The position numbers and the translations under genes were made by a program. From assembly GCF_016862955.1 (NCBI RefSeq), contig NZ_BONY01000032.1, positions 43,827 through 107,826 on the forward strand: 64,000 nt of DNA. The letters are read 5' to 3'. The notes below the pieces were generated by a model. That model saw only the letters and a list, made by a program, of their open reading frames with translations. It had not been told where the DNA came from and made no database searches. Below are positions 9,312-17,228 of the stretch, piece after piece (position 1 is the stretch's first letter; each line of letters opens with the position of its first letter). The DNA is from Rhizocola hellebori. Lineage in GTDB: Bacteria; Actinomycetota; Actinomycetes; Mycobacteriales; Micromonosporaceae.

Positions 9312-9923
9312 TTAAGACCGGCGGGACCGGACAAGTGCAAGCCCGGCAAGGATCAGAGCGACAATGCCCACGCCGAGCCCCGCCCAGGCGAGCCCGTTGT
9401 TGGTGCCGGTGTTGTTGTCCGCCAAGGGAACCGATGATGGGCTGGCGGCGGGAACAAGGTTGAGGGCGGGAGCGGGATGTTCCGCACCCTCCTTGGGCGG
9501 GTCGATCCAGCGCACCACGGTGCCATCGGAATATGTCTGCAACGCCTTGAACAACACCTGATCCACGCCGGTCGGCATGGGGCCGGCCGAGATCGCGAAC
9601 TCCTGGAACTCGCCCGGTTTGATGGCGGCGCCCGCGGACGCCGTCCAGGTGATGACCGAGACCTTGTCGCCGTTCTTGGTCACCGCGATGGTCCAGCCCG
9701 GTACCGGTTGCGTGGACACCGACTCGAGAGCCGCGTTCTCCGGCATCTGCACCTCGAGCTTGGTGGTGCTTGCCGTGTCGGACTCGGTCGGCACCCGGAA
9801 GGCGAGCCGGGCATAGCTGCCCTGCGTCGCCTGGCCGGGGTTGACCGTCACGTGCGCGGCGGCTGGCGTGGCGATCGCCAGCACGCCGATGGCGGCCAGC
9901 AGGATCGTCGCGACCTTTTTCAT
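9312..9923 (-). CDS. ycnI: YcnI family (DUF1775) copper-binding membrane-anchored protein
   Basis: A 203-residue protein with a signal peptide ending TPAAA before HVTVNPGQA, so the mature chain should begin with His. DUF1775/YcnI proteins bind Cu(II) through this N-terminal His (a mono-histidine brace, described for Bacillus YcnI) and are thought to act as copper chaperones outside the membrane. The fold ends in ISAGPMPTGVDQVLFKALQTYSDG and is followed by a C-terminal membrane anchor (AWAGLGVGIVALILAGLALV) and a basic tail. AAGGGG precedes ATG 9923. The gene follows copC-copD by 9 bases in the same operon. Confidence 0.9.
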   Translation of the reverse strand: MKKVATILLAAIGVLAIATPAAAHVTVNPGQATQGSYARLAFRVPTESDTASTTKLEVQMPENAALESVSTQPVPGWTIAVTKNGDKVSVITWTASAGAAIKPGEFQEFAISAGPMPTGVDQVLFKALQTYSDGTVVRWIDPPKEGAEHPAPALNLVPAASPSSVPLADNNTGTNNGLAWAGLGVGIVALILAGLALVRSRRS

Positions 9924-9932
9924 GATGTCCCC

Positions 9933-11549
9933 TTACTTGACCTGTACCGTGACGGCGACCGTGTCCTGGTCGAACTCTGTGAGGCGAAGCGTGAACCGGA
10001 ACTCCCAGGCGCCCGCGGTGGGCAGCGTTATGGAACCGGTGGCGTGGTTGTCGGTGAGCTTGAGCGTCGGCACCTCGATCGGTTCCACGCCCGCCGCCGG
10101 CAGGGCCGCGGTCACCTTCCATTCCACTACCAGGACGGGTTTGCCGTCCGGGCCGTAGGCGAAGAGGTGCACCAGGTTGTTGCCGACCCGGGCCGGGTCG
10201 ATCTCCACCTGAAGCTGATAGAGCGAGCTGTCAAGGGTTGCCGTGAAGTAGCCCGGTTGGGTGGGCGTCTGCGAGCTCACCTCGGCTGTGCGGGCCGGGG
10301 TGGTCTGGGTCAGCACCGCGGTCACGCCGAGCACCATGGCCGCGATGACCAGCTCCACGATGACGAGCCGGCGCAGCTTGCCGGTTTCCAGCCTTGGCAC
10401 GAGCTTGCGCGAGAACCAGGCCGTGAGCAGAAGCAGGCTCACCAGTCCCAGCTTGACCACGAGCCAACGGCCGTAGGTGGTTTCCAGCAACGCGGACACC
10501 GTGCCGACTTCGATCAGGGCGGCCATGACGCCGGAGAGCAGCACGACGGAGACCGCGAACCCGGCCCAGCGCGACCACACCGGCAGGATCGCTTCGGCTT
10601 CCCGCTCGTCGGCTTGGCGCAACAGGAAAAGCGCGAGCATGACCAGCCCGCCGAGCCAGAACGCCGCCCCGCCAAGGTGAAGTGCGTCGGCGGCCATCGA
10701 GACCGCCGGGACCGGTGAGGCGGCCGGATGGCCGGCGGCCGAGTACGTCAGCGCGCCCAACACCGCGAGGATGAGCGCGAGGGCCCGGTCGGTCTTGCCG
10801 GAGGTGCCGTTGAGCATGGGCCGCAGCAGGATCGCGGCCACAGCGAGCACCGCGAGCCGAACCAGCATCGCGACGCCGTACCGGCTTTCCATCACGTCGG
10901 AGACCGCCGTGCCGTCGACCGAGAAGAGCGCGTTGCCGCTCGTATAGGGGATCTGCAGATAGAGCCCGGCGACTGTGGTGAGCCCCACGATCCCAAACCC
11001 GATCCACAGCACCCGTTTGGCGGGACGCCGCTCGAGCCGGGCCGGCCACAGCAGCGCAAGCACCCACGCGGCACCCACCAGGAGCACCAGGCCGAGATAG
11101 CCCAGGTATTTGTTGAACTTGATGAGGTTGCTGACCGCCGTGTTCTCGACCTCCTGCTGCGGCAGCTCGGCCGGGGTCGCCGACTGCTGTCCGTAGGAGT
11201 AGGTGAATCCGCCCGGTACCGGGTGGGAGTCGGCCGAGATGACCCGATAGCTGACCAGATACGTGCCGCGGGCCGGGTTGTCGGCCATGCCGATGCGCAG
11301 CACCCCACCCTCGACCGTGATCTTCCCGTTGTCGGCCCGTTTGCCGTCCGGCCCGATCACCCGGATCTTCTCGTTGACCGGGGTGATGGATTCGCTGAAG
11401 GTCAGCACGACCTGCTTGGGCGCTTCCTGAACCACGGAGTTGGCCACCGGGTTGGACTTGGTGAGCACGGCGTGCGCCTGGGCGGGCGAGGCCACCCCGA
11501 GTACGAGCAGCAGTCCACTTAGGACGATGAAACCCACACGCTTGATCAT
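9933..11549 (-). CDS. Copper resistance CopC-CopD fusion protein
   Basis: A 538-residue protein. After a signal peptide (SPAQA cut) the mature chain starts HAVLTKSNPVANS, the CopC beta-sandwich (about 27-120) with the N-terminal copper-binding His and further His in ISADSHPVPGGF. A CopD domain of about eight membrane helices follows (from about 150), and a periplasm-like C-terminal domain is seen from about 410 (GYFTATLDSSLYQLQVEIDPARVGNN). Such fusions bind copper outside the cell and are proposed to move it across the membrane. ATG 11549 overlaps the stop of the anti-sigma gene (ATGA), showing translational coupling. Confidence 0.9.
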   Translation of the reverse strand: MIKRVGFIVLSGLLLVLGVASPAQAHAVLTKSNPVANSVVQEAPKQVVLTFSESITPVNEKIRVIGPDGKRADNGKITVEGGVLRIGMADNPARGTYLVSYRVISADSHPVPGGFTYSYGQQSATPAELPQQEVENTAVSNLIKFNKYLGYLGLVLLVGAAWVLALLWPARLERRPAKRVLWIGFGIVGLTTVAGLYLQIPYTSGNALFSVDGTAVSDVMESRYGVAMLVRLAVLAVAAILLRPMLNGTSGKTDRALALILAVLGALTYSAAGHPAASPVPAVSMAADALHLGGAAFWLGGLVMLALFLLRQADEREAEAILPVWSRWAGFAVSVVLLSGVMAALIEVGTVSALLETTYGRWLVVKLGLVSLLLLTAWFSRKLVPRLETGKLRRLVIVELVIAAMVLGVTAVLTQTTPARTAEVSSQTPTQPGYFTATLDSSLYQLQVEIDPARVGNNLVHLFAYGPDGKPVLVVEWKVTAALPAAGVEPIEVPTLKLTDNHATGSITLPTAGAWEFRFTLRLTEFDQDTVAVTVQVK

Positions 11550-12160
11550 GCGACGGTCACCTGGCGCGGGGCGGAAGCGCGACCGGACGACACCCGTCGC
11601 GACAACGCGAGCAGCAATCCGGCTTGGGCCAGCGCGGCCACATGCGAGATTTCGTGCGCGACCAGTGTCGCGCCGGCCGCGATGTCGAAGGCGCTGGTCA
11701 GCGTGAGGCAGCCGGCCAGCACGAACGCGACCGGGACGAAGGCGCGGGCCCGTTCCGGCCACCAGGCCGCGAGCGCGAAGCCGACCGCGAGAGCGATGTC
11801 GAAGGACGCCGCCTCCCGGCTGGTGTGCAGATCCACCCCGGCCACGAGGAGACCCGGGATGGCCAGCGCCAGCTGGACCACGGCGGAGAGCCCGAGCGCG
11901 ATCTGCAGGATCCGTTTGCGTCCGGCGAAGTCGGCTTGCCTCTGCTGCGCTACCGCGGCCAGGATCGGGGCGGTCAGGTCTGGTACCCCCATCGGCTGAC
12001 GAATGATCAAGGTCACCTGTTCGGCGGCGGCCTGCCAGGCTCGGCAGTCCGCGCAGCCAGCTAGATGATCATCTAGGAGGGTGGCCTGGGTCAGGCCGGT
12101 GTCCTCAGCGTCCAGGCGAGCGGACAGCGCCGTGCGCATTTCCTCACAGCTCTGCGTCAT
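11546..12160 (-). CDS. Zinc-finger (ZAS) anti-sigma factor, membrane
   Basis: A membrane anti-sigma factor of about 204 residues. The N-terminal zinc-binding motif H-x3-C-x2-C is in DDHLAGCADCRAW, typical of ZAS domains that sequester ECF sigma factors. Four or five hydrophobic segments follow (ILQIALGLSAVVQLALAIPGLLV, IALAVGFALAAWW, and others). MTQSCEEM at 12160 was chosen because it fits the domain start and a possible promoter ends just before it; an in-frame ATG at 12187 would add nine residues. Its target should be the divergent sigma factor at 12226, and coupling to copC-copD suggests the pair responds to copper or envelope redox stress. Confidence 0.75.
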   Translation of the reverse strand: MTQSCEEMRTALSARLDAEDTGLTQATLLDDHLAGCADCRAWQAAAEQVTLIIRQPMGVPDLTAPILAAVAQQRQADFAGRKRILQIALGLSAVVQLALAIPGLLVAGVDLHTSREAASFDIALAVGFALAAWWPERARAFVPVAFVLAGCLTLTSAFDIAAGATLVAHEISHVAALAQAGLLLALSRRVSSGRASAPRQVTVA

Positions 12161-12166
12161 GCGCGG

Positions 12167-12196
12167 GTAGTCGCTCGAAGAGGGCATCCAGTTCCC
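12167..12196 (-). promoter_or_regulatory. Candidate ECF-type promoter for the anti-sigma/copper operon
   Basis: On the minus strand GGGAAC (12196-12191) and GACTAC (12172-12167) are 18 bases apart, resembling ECF promoters with an AAC-type -35. The predicted transcript would start very close to ATG 12160. Only a pattern match. Confidence 0.3.
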
Positions 12197-12225
12197 ACGG
12201 TGTTGAACACGTAGGCTTGCTCACC

Positions 12226-12771
12226 GTGAACCCGCCGCCCGCCCTCGATGCGCCCACCCGCTGGGCCATCGCCGCGCGCGACGGCGACTCCGCAGCTCAG
12301 GTGGCTTTCGTGCGAGCCACCCAGGAAGAGGTGTGGCGTTTCGTAGCGGCGTTGGTCGATGTCAACGCCGCCGATGATCTCACCCAGGAAACCTATCTGC
12401 GGGCCTTTCGCGCGCTGCCCCGGTTCGAGGCGCGGTCCAGCGTGCGCACCTGGCTGCTCGGGATCGCCCGGCGCACCTGCGCGGACCATCTGCGAGCGGT
12501 GATCCGCAAACGCCGGCTCGAAGCCCGGCTGGCCACCGAGTCGCTGACCGAGTTGCCCCACCCCGATCCGTCCGGGCAGATCAGCGCTGCGGCCCTGCTC
12601 AACCGGCTTTCCGCGGCCAGACGTGAGGCTTTCGTGCTCACCCAGCTGCTCGGGCTGAGCTATGAGCAGGCGGCCGCGACCCTCGAGGTGCCGATCGGGA
12701 CGATCCGATCCCGGGTGGCCCGCGCCCGAGCCGATCTTGTTGCCGACGTCGTTACGGCCTTAGCGGCATAA
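12226..12771 (+). CDS. ECF RNA polymerase sigma factor
   Basis: A 181-residue ECF sigma factor. Region 2 contains DDLTQETYLRAFRALPRFEARSSVRTWLLGIARRTCADHLR, and region 4 contains LSYEQAAATLEVPIGTIRSRVARARADL. GTG 12226 is preferred because of GTAGG about 10 bases upstream; a TTG at 12217 is also in frame. It is divergent from a zinc-finger anti-sigma and copper genes, the usual layout of actinobacterial SigC-like ECF factors. It may also drive the MauE/DsbA-like genes 36 bases downstream. Confidence 0.88.
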   Translation: MNPPPALDAPTRWAIAARDGDSAAQVAFVRATQEEVWRFVAALVDVNAADDLTQETYLRAFRALPRFEARSSVRTWLLGIARRTCADHLRAVIRKRRLEARLATESLTELPHPDPSGQISAAALLNRLSAARREAFVLTQLLGLSYEQAAATLEVPIGTIRSRVARARADLVADVVTALAA

Positions 12772-12807
12772 ATCGGGCCGCGCGTCGTCGCGTTCGAGGG
12801 GCAAGGC

Positions 12808-13314
12808 GTGAGTAAGTGGGATCGGGCCCAACCCTGGGTCAGTCTGCTCGTCCGGCTCGGGTTGGCCGGGATCTTCCTGGTCGCCGGAACGCTCAAGATC
12901 AGCGATCTGGAGGCGAACAGCCGCTCGGTGGTCGCCTATGAGTTGCTTCCCAACACCGTCGCGGTGACGGTCGGGCGGGTTCAGCCCTTCTTGGAGATCG
13001 CGCTCGGGCTTCTGCTCCTGATCGGCCTGGCCACCTACATCGCCGCGTGGATCAGCGCCGCGGTGCTGGTGGTCTTCATCGCAGCCATCTCGTCGGCCTG
13101 GGGCCGCGGTCTCAACATCGATTGCGGGTGCTTCAGCAAGGGTGGGGTTTTGGCTGAAGGCGAGACTCCGAACTATCTGCCCAGCATTGCGTGGGATGTC
13201 CTTTATCTTGCTATGGCGATCTTTTTGATTGTGTACCCGATCAGCCGGTTCTCCCTCGACGGCTGGATCAATAGTCCGTCCATTGTGGATAGTGAGGGAA
13301 ACGACAATGAATAA
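12808..13314 (+). CDS. MauE/DoxX-like membrane redox protein
   Basis: A 168-residue protein with four membrane segments, of the MauE family (PF07291). A Cys pair in NIDCGCFSKGG follows the third segment, as in MauE/DoxX proteins thought to pass electrons to thioredoxin-like partners outside the membrane. It starts at GTG 12808. Its 3' end overlaps the next gene, a DsbA-like thioredoxin, by 8 bases; this MauE plus DsbA pair is common in actinobacteria and is thought to work like DsbB/VKOR plus DsbA. Confidence 0.85.
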   Translation: MSKWDRAQPWVSLLVRLGLAGIFLVAGTLKISDLEANSRSVVAYELLPNTVAVTVGRVQPFLEIALGLLLLIGLATYIAAWISAAVLVVFIAAISSAWGRGLNIDCGCFSKGGVLAEGETPNYLPSIAWDVLYLAMAIFLIVYPISRFSLDGWINSPSIVDSEGNDNE

Positions 13315-14047
13315 ACGGGATCGGGACAAGACGTCTGCCGCCCGGATGGTTCGCGAGCAGCTTGCCGCCGAGAAGCGCCGCAAACGGATGATCTGGACCA
13401 CAGTCTTCGTCGTCTTCGGCGTGGCCATAGTCGGGATGGTCGCCTGGATGCTGCTGCTCAGCCACGAGGCGAGCGAGGTGCACACCCCGGCCAACGCCAA
13501 CGCCGAAGGCAACGCGATCGTCACCGGCTCGGGGCCGGTCGTGGTCGAGGACTACATCGACTTCATCTGCCCGCACTGCAAGACTTTTCACGATGAGACC
13601 AATGCGGCCATCAAACAGCTGGTCGCCGAAAACAAGATCACTTTGGTGCAGCATCCGGTGGCTTACCTGGACCGGTTCTCCAGCAACAAGTACTCCACCC
13701 GCGCCTCCGCCGCGTCGGCCTGCGCGGCGGACGGGGGCAAGTTCAACGAGTACGTCGACGTGCTCTTCGCCAACCAGCCCGCCGAGGGCGGCGACGGCCC
13801 CACCGACGCCCAGCTCATCGAGTTCGGCAAGGGCATCGGGCTCGGCGACGACTTCGAAGCGTGCGTCAAGAGCAAGCGATACGTCAGCTGGGCCGGCAAG
13901 GTCAGCGACGACGCCACTAAGGCGGGTGTGACCGGTACCCCCACGGTGTTCGTCAATGGCAAGAAGATTCAGGGCGGTTCGGCCGCCATCCTCGCCGCTG
14001 TGGCCGCGGCATCCGGCGGACCGGTGCCGACGCCGTCTGCGAGTTAG
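13307..14047 (+). CDS. Membrane-anchored DsbA-like thiol-disulfide oxidoreductase
   Basis: A 246-residue protein with a basic N-terminal cytoplasmic region (NKRDRDKTS), one membrane anchor (about 28-50, MIWTTVFVVFGVAIVGMVAWMLLL) and an extracellular DsbA-type thioredoxin domain. The active site is CPHC at Cys88-Cys91 in YIDFICPHCKTFH, and the cis-Pro loop is VTGTPTVFVNGKK. It should form or isomerise disulfides in secreted proteins and pairs with the overlapping MauE-like gene. ATG 13307 lies inside the end of that gene. Confidence 0.9.
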   Translation: MNKRDRDKTSAARMVREQLAAEKRRKRMIWTTVFVVFGVAIVGMVAWMLLLSHEASEVHTPANANAEGNAIVTGSGPVVVEDYIDFICPHCKTFHDETNAAIKQLVAENKITLVQHPVAYLDRFSSNKYSTRASAASACAADGGKFNEYVDVLFANQPAEGGDGPTDAQLIEFGKGIGLGDDFEACVKSKRYVSWAGKVSDDATKAGVTGTPTVFVNGKKIQGGSAAILAAVAAASGGPVPTPSAS

Positions 14048-14058
14048 CATCAGCACTC

Positions 14059-15186
14059 ATGCTGACGCGAAAGGTGGGTGCCACGCTGGCCGTGGCACTC
14101 ACCCTGATCCTCTCCACCGCCTCCCCGGCCTTCGCCCATGGCGCAGACGCACCCGACGCGACCAACTACCGCAGCGCCATCACCAGCACCCCCGCGCTCG
14201 ACGGGCTGGAAATCCGCACCATCGAGGCGGGCGCACGGCTTCAGCTGACCAACCGGACAGGGCGCAACATCGAGGTTCTCGGCTATCAGGGTGAGCCCTA
14301 TCTCGAGATCCGGCCCGACGGTGTCTATGAGAACTTCCACTCCCCCGCCACGTACCTGAACATCACCATCGCGCACGTGGACCCGCCGGCCCACGCCGAC
14401 CCGACCGTTCCGCCGGTCTGGAACAAGGTCTCCGACGAGCCGATGTACCGCTGGCACGACCAGCGCGCCCTGTGGACCTCACCGCAGCAGCCCGATGTCG
14501 TCCGGGCCGACCCCGGCCGGGAGCACCACCTGCGGGACTGGACCGTCCCGATGCGGGTGGACGCCACACCTCTTCAGCTCAAGGGAACCCTCGACTGGGT
14601 ACCGCCGGGGGCCTCCTGGCTGTGGTGGCTCGCCGCCATCGGCGGTGGCGCGCTGCTGGCTCTGCTCGGCCTCACCGCCCGCCCCCGCGTCCCGCTGGCT
14701 CTGCTCGCCATCGCCGCTGGCGCGGTCGGCCTGGTCTACGCGGTCGGCCGGGAGCTCGACGCCGGGTATTCGTCGGCGCTGCCCATCCTCGGCCAGCTCT
14801 TCACCGCCCAGCTCTGGAACACGGTCACCTCGCTGGTCGCTATCGCGGCCGGCATCTATGCGCTGACCAAACCCAAGGGCGACGGCGATTTCGCGCTGGC
14901 CCTCGGCGGTGCGGCGGTGGGCCTGTTCGCCGGAATGACCAACGCGGCGGTCTTCCACCGTTCGATCACCCCGCTGCCCTGGGGCACCACCACCGCCCGG
15001 CTTCTGGTGGCCGCGGTAATAGCGCTCGGCGCCGGAGTGGCCGTGGCCGCGATGCTCCGCCTGCGCGGCACCGCCCCACCCCCATCAGAGCCCGCCGTCC
15101 TCACGGCCCTACCGCCAGCAGAGCCCGCCGTCCCCACCGCAGCCGAACCCCCGGCCGCATCCGCCCCGCCAGCCCCGCCCGCGTAG
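14059..15186 (+). CDS. Membrane protein of the copper/redox island with predicted mature N-terminal His
   Basis: A 375-residue protein of unassigned function. The signal peptide ends SPAFA before HGADAPDATNYRSA, so the mature chain should begin with His. An extracellular domain follows (about 27-190; ATYLNITIAHVDPPAHADP is His/Pro-rich), then about five membrane segments from 192 (WLWWLAAIGGGALLALLGL) and a Pro/Ala-rich tail. It is 11 bases after the DsbA-like gene, so probably in the same operon. I recognise the general type from other actinobacteria but know no tested function. The stop codon lies inside the first unit of a tandem repeat that continues downstream. Confidence 0.75.
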   Translation: MLTRKVGATLAVALTLILSTASPAFAHGADAPDATNYRSAITSTPALDGLEIRTIEAGARLQLTNRTGRNIEVLGYQGEPYLEIRPDGVYENFHSPATYLNITIAHVDPPAHADPTVPPVWNKVSDEPMYRWHDQRALWTSPQQPDVVRADPGREHHLRDWTVPMRVDATPLQLKGTLDWVPPGASWLWWLAAIGGGALLALLGLTARPRVPLALLAIAAGAVGLVYAVGRELDAGYSSALPILGQLFTAQLWNTVTSLVAIAAGIYALTKPKGDGDFALALGGAAVGLFAGMTNAAVFHRSITPLPWGTTTARLLVAAVIALGAGVAVAAMLRLRGTAPPPSEPAVLTALPPAEPAVPTAAEPPAASAPPAPPA

Positions 15187-15394
15187 CCCGCGGCGCTGGC
15201 ACAGCGGCGCGGGACCCCCGCCGCATCCGCCCTCGCCCGCGTAGCCCCCGGGCCGGCTCAGCGGCGTGGAACCCCCGGCCGCATCGGCCCCGTCAGCCCC
15301 GCCCGTGTTGCCCCCGGGCTGGCTAGCGGCGTGGGGACCCGCCGCTTCGGCCCCACCCGCATAGCCCCCGGCGCCGGCTCAGCGGCGGGGATCG
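15145..15394. repeat. Four-copy tandem repeat of about 56-68 bp spanning two convergent gene ends
   Basis: Units begin near 15145, 15213, 15269 and 15335. Each runs from an ACCC(CC)GGCCGC-like start through CCCGCGTAGCCC or a variant, then a GGCTCAGCGGCG-like end. Unit 1 contains the stop codon of the upstream membrane protein, and unit 4 contains the stop of the dehydrogenase on the other strand. Units differ by substitutions and short deletions. Confidence 0.7.
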
Positions 15395-16392
15395 ATGTGG
15401 AGTTTCGGGGCGTGGCCCCACTGCGCCCGTCGGCGACCGGCGAGGACCTCGGCGACGTCGTCGAGGCCGACGGTGGCGGCTATGAGTGGATGCGGGTCTA
15501 CCACGCCTGAGGCGTAGAGGTCGACGGCGCCGGCCAGGCCGCCCGATCCGCTGAGCACGCCCACGACGGTGACGTCCTTCAGCGCGATGGCGCGGGTATC
15601 GATCGTGCTCGGCTCACCGGACAGTCCAATGTAGACAACTCGGCGGCCGGGCTCGACCAGATCGAGCGCGAGCGCGGGCAGGGCGGGCGCGTTGGAGGCG
15701 TCGATGACCGCGTCCCAGCGCAGCGCGGGCAGGGTGTCGGCCGTCCACGTGTTCGGAAAGCCAAGGCCACGCGCGAAATCGAGGGCTGGACCGGGCAGAC
15801 CGAGCAGATGGACTTCGGCGCCCTGCGCCCTGGCGAACTGGGCGGCCAGCAAACCGATGGTGCCCGGACCGAGCACCAGCAGCCGGTCACCGGCCGCGAG
15901 CGCAGCGGCGCGGACTGCCCGCAGAGCATTGCCGCCCGGCTCGACGAGCGCGCCCAGGGTGGCGTCGACGTTGTCCGGCAAGGTTTGCAGAGCACGAGCC
16001 GGGACGAGGAGCCGCTCGGCGAGCGCGCCGGGCCACCCGTTGCGGATGCCTGTCTCGAACCGGTCGGCACACAGATGCTGCCGGCCCGCGGCGCATCGCG
16101 GGCAATGGCCGCAGCCGAGCATGGTGTCGCCGGTGACCCGCTTTCCCAGCCACGCCGGATCGGCTCCGGCCCCCACCGAAGAGACGACACCGCACCACTC
16201 ATGACCTATCCGGATCGGGTAAGCCGCTTGGCCCGTATGGAGATAGACCATCTCACCGGAGTAGAACTCCATGTCCGTGCCGCATACGCCGGCACGCTCC
16301 ACATCAACGACCACTTCCCGCGCTCCCGGCACGGGCTCCTCGACCTGTTGCACCTCCGCGCGGCCCGGCCCGGTAATGACAAAGGCGCGCAT
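15379..16392 (-). CDS. Zinc-dependent medium-chain alcohol/sugar dehydrogenase
   Basis: A 337-residue MDR dehydrogenase. Catalytic zinc ligands are in AGVCGTDMEFYSG (Cys) and RIGHEWCGVV (His, Glu). The structural-zinc lobe keeps four Cys (GCGHCPRCAAGRQHLC). The NAD(P)-binding fold shows LVLGPGTIGLLAAQFARAQG. It resembles sorbitol/threonine dehydrogenases and probably oxidises a sugar or polyol. ATG 16392 overlaps the stop of the IclR gene (TGATG); GTG 16395 is an alternative. It shares the locus with an IclR regulator and a sugar-acid dehydratase, pointing to a sugar to aldonate to keto-acid route. Confidence 0.87.
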   Translation of the reverse strand: MRAFVITGPGRAEVQQVEEPVPGAREVVVDVERAGVCGTDMEFYSGEMVYLHTGQAAYPIRIGHEWCGVVSSVGAGADPAWLGKRVTGDTMLGCGHCPRCAAGRQHLCADRFETGIRNGWPGALAERLLVPARALQTLPDNVDATLGALVEPGGNALRAVRAAALAAGDRLLVLGPGTIGLLAAQFARAQGAEVHLLGLPGPALDFARGLGFPNTWTADTLPALRWDAVIDASNAPALPALALDLVEPGRRVVYIGLSGEPSTIDTRAIALKDVTVVGVLSGSGGLAGAVDLYASGVVDPHPLIAATVGLDDVAEVLAGRRRAQWGHAPKLHIDPRR

Positions 16393-17180
16393 CACTGGTG
16401 AACCGACCCCGCGACAGCGGCTCGGATCAGGTCAACGCCGGCGACCAGCTGGGTGAGCGGCGTGCGGTAGGCGGGCGCGGAGACGCTGACCGCTCCGGAG
16501 GGCATCGTGGGCGAGGTGAGAAAGGCCGGCACGGCAAGGCAAACGATGCCGGGCTCGTTCTCCTGATCGTCGACGCTGTAGCCGCGCTCGCGGATCGCTT
16601 GCAGCTCTTGGGCAAGCGCCCGCGCGGTGACGATGGTGTTTTCGGTGCGGCGCTCCAGCTCGCGTTCTCCTAGCCACCGGGCGACCGCGGCTTCGTCGGG
16701 CAGCAGATAGCTGAGCAACAGCTTGCCGACCGCGGTGCTGTGGGTGGGGTTGCGCCCGCCGATGGTGGAGGTCAGCCGCACCGCGCCGGTGGACGGATCC
16801 ACCTTCGAGCGGTAGACAACGGTCGCGGCGTCGAGGACCGCATAGTGGGCGGACTCCCCGAAATGGTCTGCCAGCATGCGAAGGGCGGGCTGGACGCGGA
16901 CATGGTCGGGTCGCGCTTCGTGATGGGCGAAGGCGAGCCGGAGGAACTCGTCGCCCAGCACATATCTTCCGCGGCCGTCGAGCGCGGCGAATCCGGCGCG
17001 GCGCAACGCGGCCAGCGCGCGGTGGGCGGTCGGCTTGGGGCTGTTGACGGCTCGGGCCAGCTCATCGAGGCCCACACCGTCGGAATGGCGCGCAAGCTCG
17101 GCGAGAACGGCCAGCACCCGGTCTGCGCCGACCAGGCTTTTGGCCTGTTCCCCGATCGTCTCGCTTGGAGTATCGTCCAC
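16392..17180 (-). CDS. IclR family transcriptional regulator
   Basis: A 262-residue regulator with an N-terminal winged helix (ADRVLAVLAELARHSDGVGLDELARAVNSPKPTAHRAL) and a C-terminal ligand domain (NPTHSTAVGKLLLSYL, RGYSVDDQENEPGIVCLAVP). IclR proteins bind small organic acids or sugars. It begins at GTG 17180, is divergent from the dehydratase gene with 48 bp between them, and is translationally coupled to the dehydrogenase. It probably controls both directions. Confidence 0.9.
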   Translation of the reverse strand: MDDTPSETIGEQAKSLVGADRVLAVLAELARHSDGVGLDELARAVNSPKPTAHRALAALRRAGFAALDGRGRYVLGDEFLRLAFAHHEARPDHVRVQPALRMLADHFGESAHYAVLDAATVVYRSKVDPSTGAVRLTSTIGGRNPTHSTAVGKLLLSYLLPDEAAVARWLGERELERRTENTIVTARALAQELQAIRERGYSVDDQENEPGIVCLAVPAFLTSPTMPSGAVSVSAPAYRTPLTQLVAGVDLIRAAVAGSVHQ

Positions 17181-17190
17181 GGTGTTTCGG

Positions 17191-17214
17191 ATAGTAGACC
17201 CTCTTTCAAACTAT
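17191..17214. promoter_or_regulatory. Possible IclR operator between divergent sugar-acid genes
   Basis: Short dyad ATAGT-N14-ACTAT in the only intergenic gap shared by the IclR and dehydratase genes. Five-base half-sites are weak evidence. Confidence 0.3.
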
Positions 17215-17228
17215 TGGAAGAAGTGCCG

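Noticed and set aside
9220..10122. N-terminal extension of the 8041-9219 minus-strand frame
   Set aside because: The open frame continues upstream only because it is antisense-phase GC-rich sequence under ycnI and copC-copD; a ribosome site and membrane segment mark the true start at 9219.
16740..17228. Upstream extension of the IlvD/Edd gene
   Set aside because: It is antisense to the IclR gene; the family start and ribosome site are at 17229.
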